From DATFRX01 sp035630615 (GTDB lineage: Bacteria > Actinomycetota > Actinomycetes > Propionibacteriales > Nocardioidaceae): a stretch of DNA of 15,943 bases. This document shows positions 14,143 through 15,943 of this stretch, in pieces. The notes under the pieces are model-generated. The model had not been told where the DNA came from. It did no database searches and was given only the letters and a program-made list of their open reading frames with translations. Both the position numbers and the translations under genes were made by a program. Position 1 is the stretch's first letter. Each line of letters opens with the position of its first letter. The stretch covers positions 1-15,943 of the forward strand of contig DASQKI010000053.1 in the NCBI GenBank assembly GCA_035630615.1, read 5' to 3'.

Positions 14143-15144
14143 TCAGGAGCGGTCGGGCGCTCCCGGCTCGAAGACCACTCGCCCGATGGTCGAGCCCGCA
14201 GCCAGCCGGCGAAGACCGTCAGCTACGCCGTCGATGCCGATCCGCTCGCTCACAAACGGTCGGACGGCGCCGGTCGCGGCCAACCGGGTCAGCTCCTCAT
14301 GGCAGCGCGCGACGGCAGCGAGGTCTCGGCTCTGGTAGAGACCCCAGTGCAAGCCGAAGATCGAGTAGTTTTTCAGCAGCGCGTGGTTGAGCCGGGCGGT
14401 TTGGATCTCCCCGCCGGCGAAGCCGACCACCAGGATCCGTCCTTCGAACGCGATGCACTTGGTGGAGCGTTGGTACGTCTCACCGCCGACCTGGTCGTAA
14501 ATCACGTCGGCGCCGCGACCATCGGTCTCGTCCTTGACGACCTCGACGAAGTCCTGCTCGTGCCGGTCCACCACGACGTCGGCGCCCAACTCGCGCGCCA
14601 CCTTCGCCTTCGCCGGGCCGCCGACCACGCCGATCACCCGGGCCCCGGCAGCCTTGCCGAGCTGGACCGCAGCGCTGCCGGTGCCTCCGGCCGCCGCATG
14701 GACGAGGAGGCACTCGCCGGCCCGCAGCCCCGCGCGGCGATGCAGGCCGAACCATCCAGTCTGATAGGCGATGTAGAGGGACGCGGCCCGGGCATCGTCG
14801 AGCGCCGGCGGCGCCAGAAAGGTAGTGGCCGCGTCCGACAGCGCCCTTTCTCCGAAGCCACCGTAGGGCAGGACGGTAGCCCCGATGACGCGATCCCCCG
14901 TCGCAAAACCGGTGACGTCCTCCCCCATCGCGACAACCTCGCCGCAAAGCTCGAAACCTGGCGTGAACGGAAGATCGGGCTTGACCTGGTAGCGGCCGCG
15001 GCACATGAGCACGTCGGGGAAGTTCGCGGCGCTTGCGAGCACTCGCACCACGATCTGATCCGGCCCGGGCTCAGGGTCGGGGACCTCGACCAAATCGAGG
15101 ACATCCTGAGGCTCCCCAAGCTCGGCGGCCCTCCAGGCTTTCAT
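14143..15144 (-). CDS. NADPH:quinone oxidoreductase family protein (zinc-free MDR)
   Basis: A 333-residue medium-chain dehydrogenase/reductase of the quinone oxidoreductase (zeta-crystallin) type, transferring hydride from NADPH to quinones or enone substrates. The N-terminal domain has AANFPDVLMCRGRYQ and LPFTPGFELCGEVVAMG (59-74). The nucleotide-binding fold has AAGGTGSAAVQLGKAAGARVIG (151-172), and GADVIYDQVGG (211-221) is typical of the family. No structural-zinc cysteine cluster is seen. ATG at 15144 is fixed by GGAGGT at 15156-15151 with a 6-nt spacer; the open frame upstream (to 15405) lies across other genes and is not used. Its ATGA start overlaps the stop of the 50-residue gene. Context with an AtuA-family gene suggests a role in catabolism of branched or isoprenoid-like acids, which is inference. 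Confidence 0.95.
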   Translation of the reverse strand: MKAWRAAELGEPQDVLDLVEVPDPEPGPDQIVVRVLASAANFPDVLMCRGRYQVKPDLPFTPGFELCGEVVAMGEDVTGFATGDRVIGATVLPYGGFGERALSDAATTFLAPPALDDARAASLYIAYQTGWFGLHRRAGLRAGECLLVHAAAGGTGSAAVQLGKAAGARVIGVVGGPAKAKVARELGADVVVDRHEQDFVEVVKDETDGRGADVIYDQVGGETYQRSTKCIAFEGRILVVGFAGGEIQTARLNHALLKNYSIFGLHWGLYQSRDLAAVARCHEELTRLAATGAVRPFVSERIGIDGVADGLRRLAAGSTIGRVVFEPGAPDRS

Positions 15145-15293
15145 GTCGACACCTCCGACGATCGGACCTGCCGGCCGTGGGTCACGTGATACGCGTCGAG
15201 ATCCGGCTCGCGGGTCATGTGCCAACAGTCGATCACACGCCATGGTGACGTCGTGACGACGCGTCCCGCTGCGTTGCGGTAGTAGGTCGTCAT
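15141..15293 (-). CDS. 50-residue protein of unknown function between AtuA-family and quinone reductase genes
   Basis: An overlooked small gene, 50 codons plus stop. It starts MTTYYRNAAGRVV and continues through PWRVIDCWHMTREPDLDAYH to end in SSEVST. It has an ATG with a near-ideal ribosome site (AGGAG at 15304-15300, 6-nt spacer). Its ATG overlaps the AtuA-family stop (ATGA at 15293-15290), and its own TGA overlaps the next start (ATGA at 15144-15141). Without it this stretch would be a 145-bp gap in an otherwise tightly packed operon. The composition is that of a folded protein: rich in Trp, Tyr and His, with one Cys, no signal peptide and no membrane segment. I do not recognise the family. 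It may be a small accessory subunit or stabiliser of one of its neighbours. Confidence 0.85.
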   Translation of the reverse strand: MTTYYRNAAGRVVTTSPWRVIDCWHMTREPDLDAYHVTHGRQVRSSEVST

Positions 15294-15943
15294 GCGTCTC
15301 TCCTCTCTTCTGCAAGCAGGTCGACGGGAATGTCCACGTGCCTGGAGCGGAGGTACTCCCCCAGACCCTTCGCCTGCGGATCCGGCCGGGTCGATGCCGC
15401 GACACCAGCTCCCAGGAGCCCCACGATCACGAAGTTGAGGGCGTGGAGATTCGCGAGCTCGTAGCGGCGGATCTCGAGGTCGGCCGCCTCGGCCAGCAGC
15501 TCTCGCAGATTGTCGACGGTCAGGTGCTCACGTAGCCAGGCGTACTCCAGATCACTCCGGGTCCACAGGCCGACATTCGCGTTGCCGCCCTTGTCACCGG
15601 AGCGGGCCGCGCAGACCCGACCCAAGGGCGCCCTTCGGGTCTCGCCCTCAGGCGCCGGTGGCAGCGGCCGTCGGCGGGGAGTGGACTCGGGAAGGCGGCC
15701 GGTGGGCGTCGGCGGAATGCTTCGACGGGTGCCGTCCGGCAAGACGACCTGGTGGTCGATCAGCTCGGCCGGCAACAGGGTCGGCCAATACACGCCGTAG
15801 GCACTCTCGGAGGTCGGCGGTGTCGTCGTATGGAATCCCGAGTAGCTTGCCAGCGCCAGCTCCATGGTGGCGTTCGAGAACGCTCGACCGACGAGTTTGG
15901 GATCGGCGGCCTTGACCGTGACTCGCAGGTGCGCCGTGGCCTC
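15290..15943 (-). CDS. AtuA-family protein (DUF1446), C-terminal part, cut by right window edge
   Basis: The frame is open to the window edge, leaving the last 217 residues. The visible part shows the end of the DUF1446/AtuA domain (HLRVTVKAADPKLVGRAFSN, then ASYSGFHTTTPP and YGVYWPTLLPAEL) and the AtuA-like ferredoxin-fold domain with LGRVCAARSGDKGGNANVGLW (residues 107-127 of the fragment). A Pro/Arg-rich linker separates them. The name comes from Pseudomonas atuA, required for acyclic terpene (citronellol/geraniol) use; the chemical step is not established, and actinobacterial relatives need not act on terpenes. Its stop overlaps the start of the 50-residue gene, and the ribosome site of that gene lies inside its last codons. 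ATG at 15865 is internal, not the start. Confidence 0.9.
   Translation of the reverse strand, partial: EATAHLRVTVKAADPKLVGRAFSNATMELALASYSGFHTTTPPTSESAYGVYWPTLLPAELIDHQVVLPDGTRRSIPPTPTGRLPESTPRRRPLPPAPEGETRRAPLGRVCAARSGDKGGNANVGLWTRSDLEYAWLREHLTVDNLRELLAEAADLEIRRYELANLHALNFVIVGLLGAGVAASTRPDPQAKGLGEYLRSRHVDIPVDLLAEERRDA

Noticed and set aside
12875..14338. 487-codon plus-strand frame
   Set aside because: Shadow of the M20 peptidase and quinone reductase genes, with no recognisable motif.
15145..15405. N-terminal extension of the quinone oxidoreductase to 15405
   Set aside because: The extension is low-complexity and Arg-rich and lies out of frame over the AtuA-family and 50-residue genes. 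ATG 15144 has an ideal ribosome site and matches the family N-terminus.

Overview
The window is high-GC actinobacterial chromosome. It carries mycothiol ligase (mshC), an F420-type luciferase-fold oxidoreductase, the actinobacterial families SCO1664, DUF3090 and MSMEG_4193, and several leaderless genes with a TAnnnT element exactly 6 nt before an RTG start. The gene order metH | PAC2 | mshC, SCO1664, DUF3090, phosphomutase, uppP resembles the Rv2124c-Rv2136c region of Mycobacterium tuberculosis. Gene content and the short intergenic repeats suggest a Nocardioides/Aeromicrobium-like member of the Propionibacteriales, but that placement is inference. I see no RNA genes, phage, insertion sequences or CRISPR. 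No gene-free stretch exceeds 300 bases; the longest is about 217 bases, between metH and the PAC2 gene.

Layout, left to right. Positions 1-119 (minus) hold the start of a lipoprotein gene cut by the window edge. metH (292-3771, minus) is cobalamin-dependent methionine synthase. A divergent intergenic region with two near-identical palindromes separates it from the PAC2-family gene (3989-4843, plus). PAC2 converges on mshC, and the 111 bp between their stops is almost entirely five identical copies of a 17-bp repeat. From 10292 down to 4955 there is a minus-strand block: F420-type oxidoreductase, uppP, phosphomutase, DUF3090, SCO1664, mshC. Within it some genes overlap or nearly touch, while others have their own leaderless promoters.

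On the plus strand from 10417, an aldo/keto reductase is translationally coupled to a RecD2-like protein. In that protein the ATPase motifs expected of a helicase appear to be lost. Its end overlaps by 10 bp the end of a convergent M20 peptidase gene (minus). Upstream of the peptidase on the minus strand lies a tightly coupled cluster: an AtuA-family protein (cut by the right edge), a 50-residue protein of unknown function, and a quinone-oxidoreductase-like enzyme, joined by ATGA stop/start overlaps.

Functionally, the left part links one-carbon and thiol metabolism (methionine synthase, mycothiol). The middle links cell-envelope lipid recycling (UppP) with three conserved but poorly understood genes: a kinase-fold protein, DUF3090 and a histidine phosphatase. 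The right part looks catabolic (AtuA family, quinone reductase, peptidase). The observations most worth following up are the 50-aa protein, the degenerate RecD2-like protein, the five-copy repeat, the intergenic palindromes and the uniform leaderless promoter spacing.
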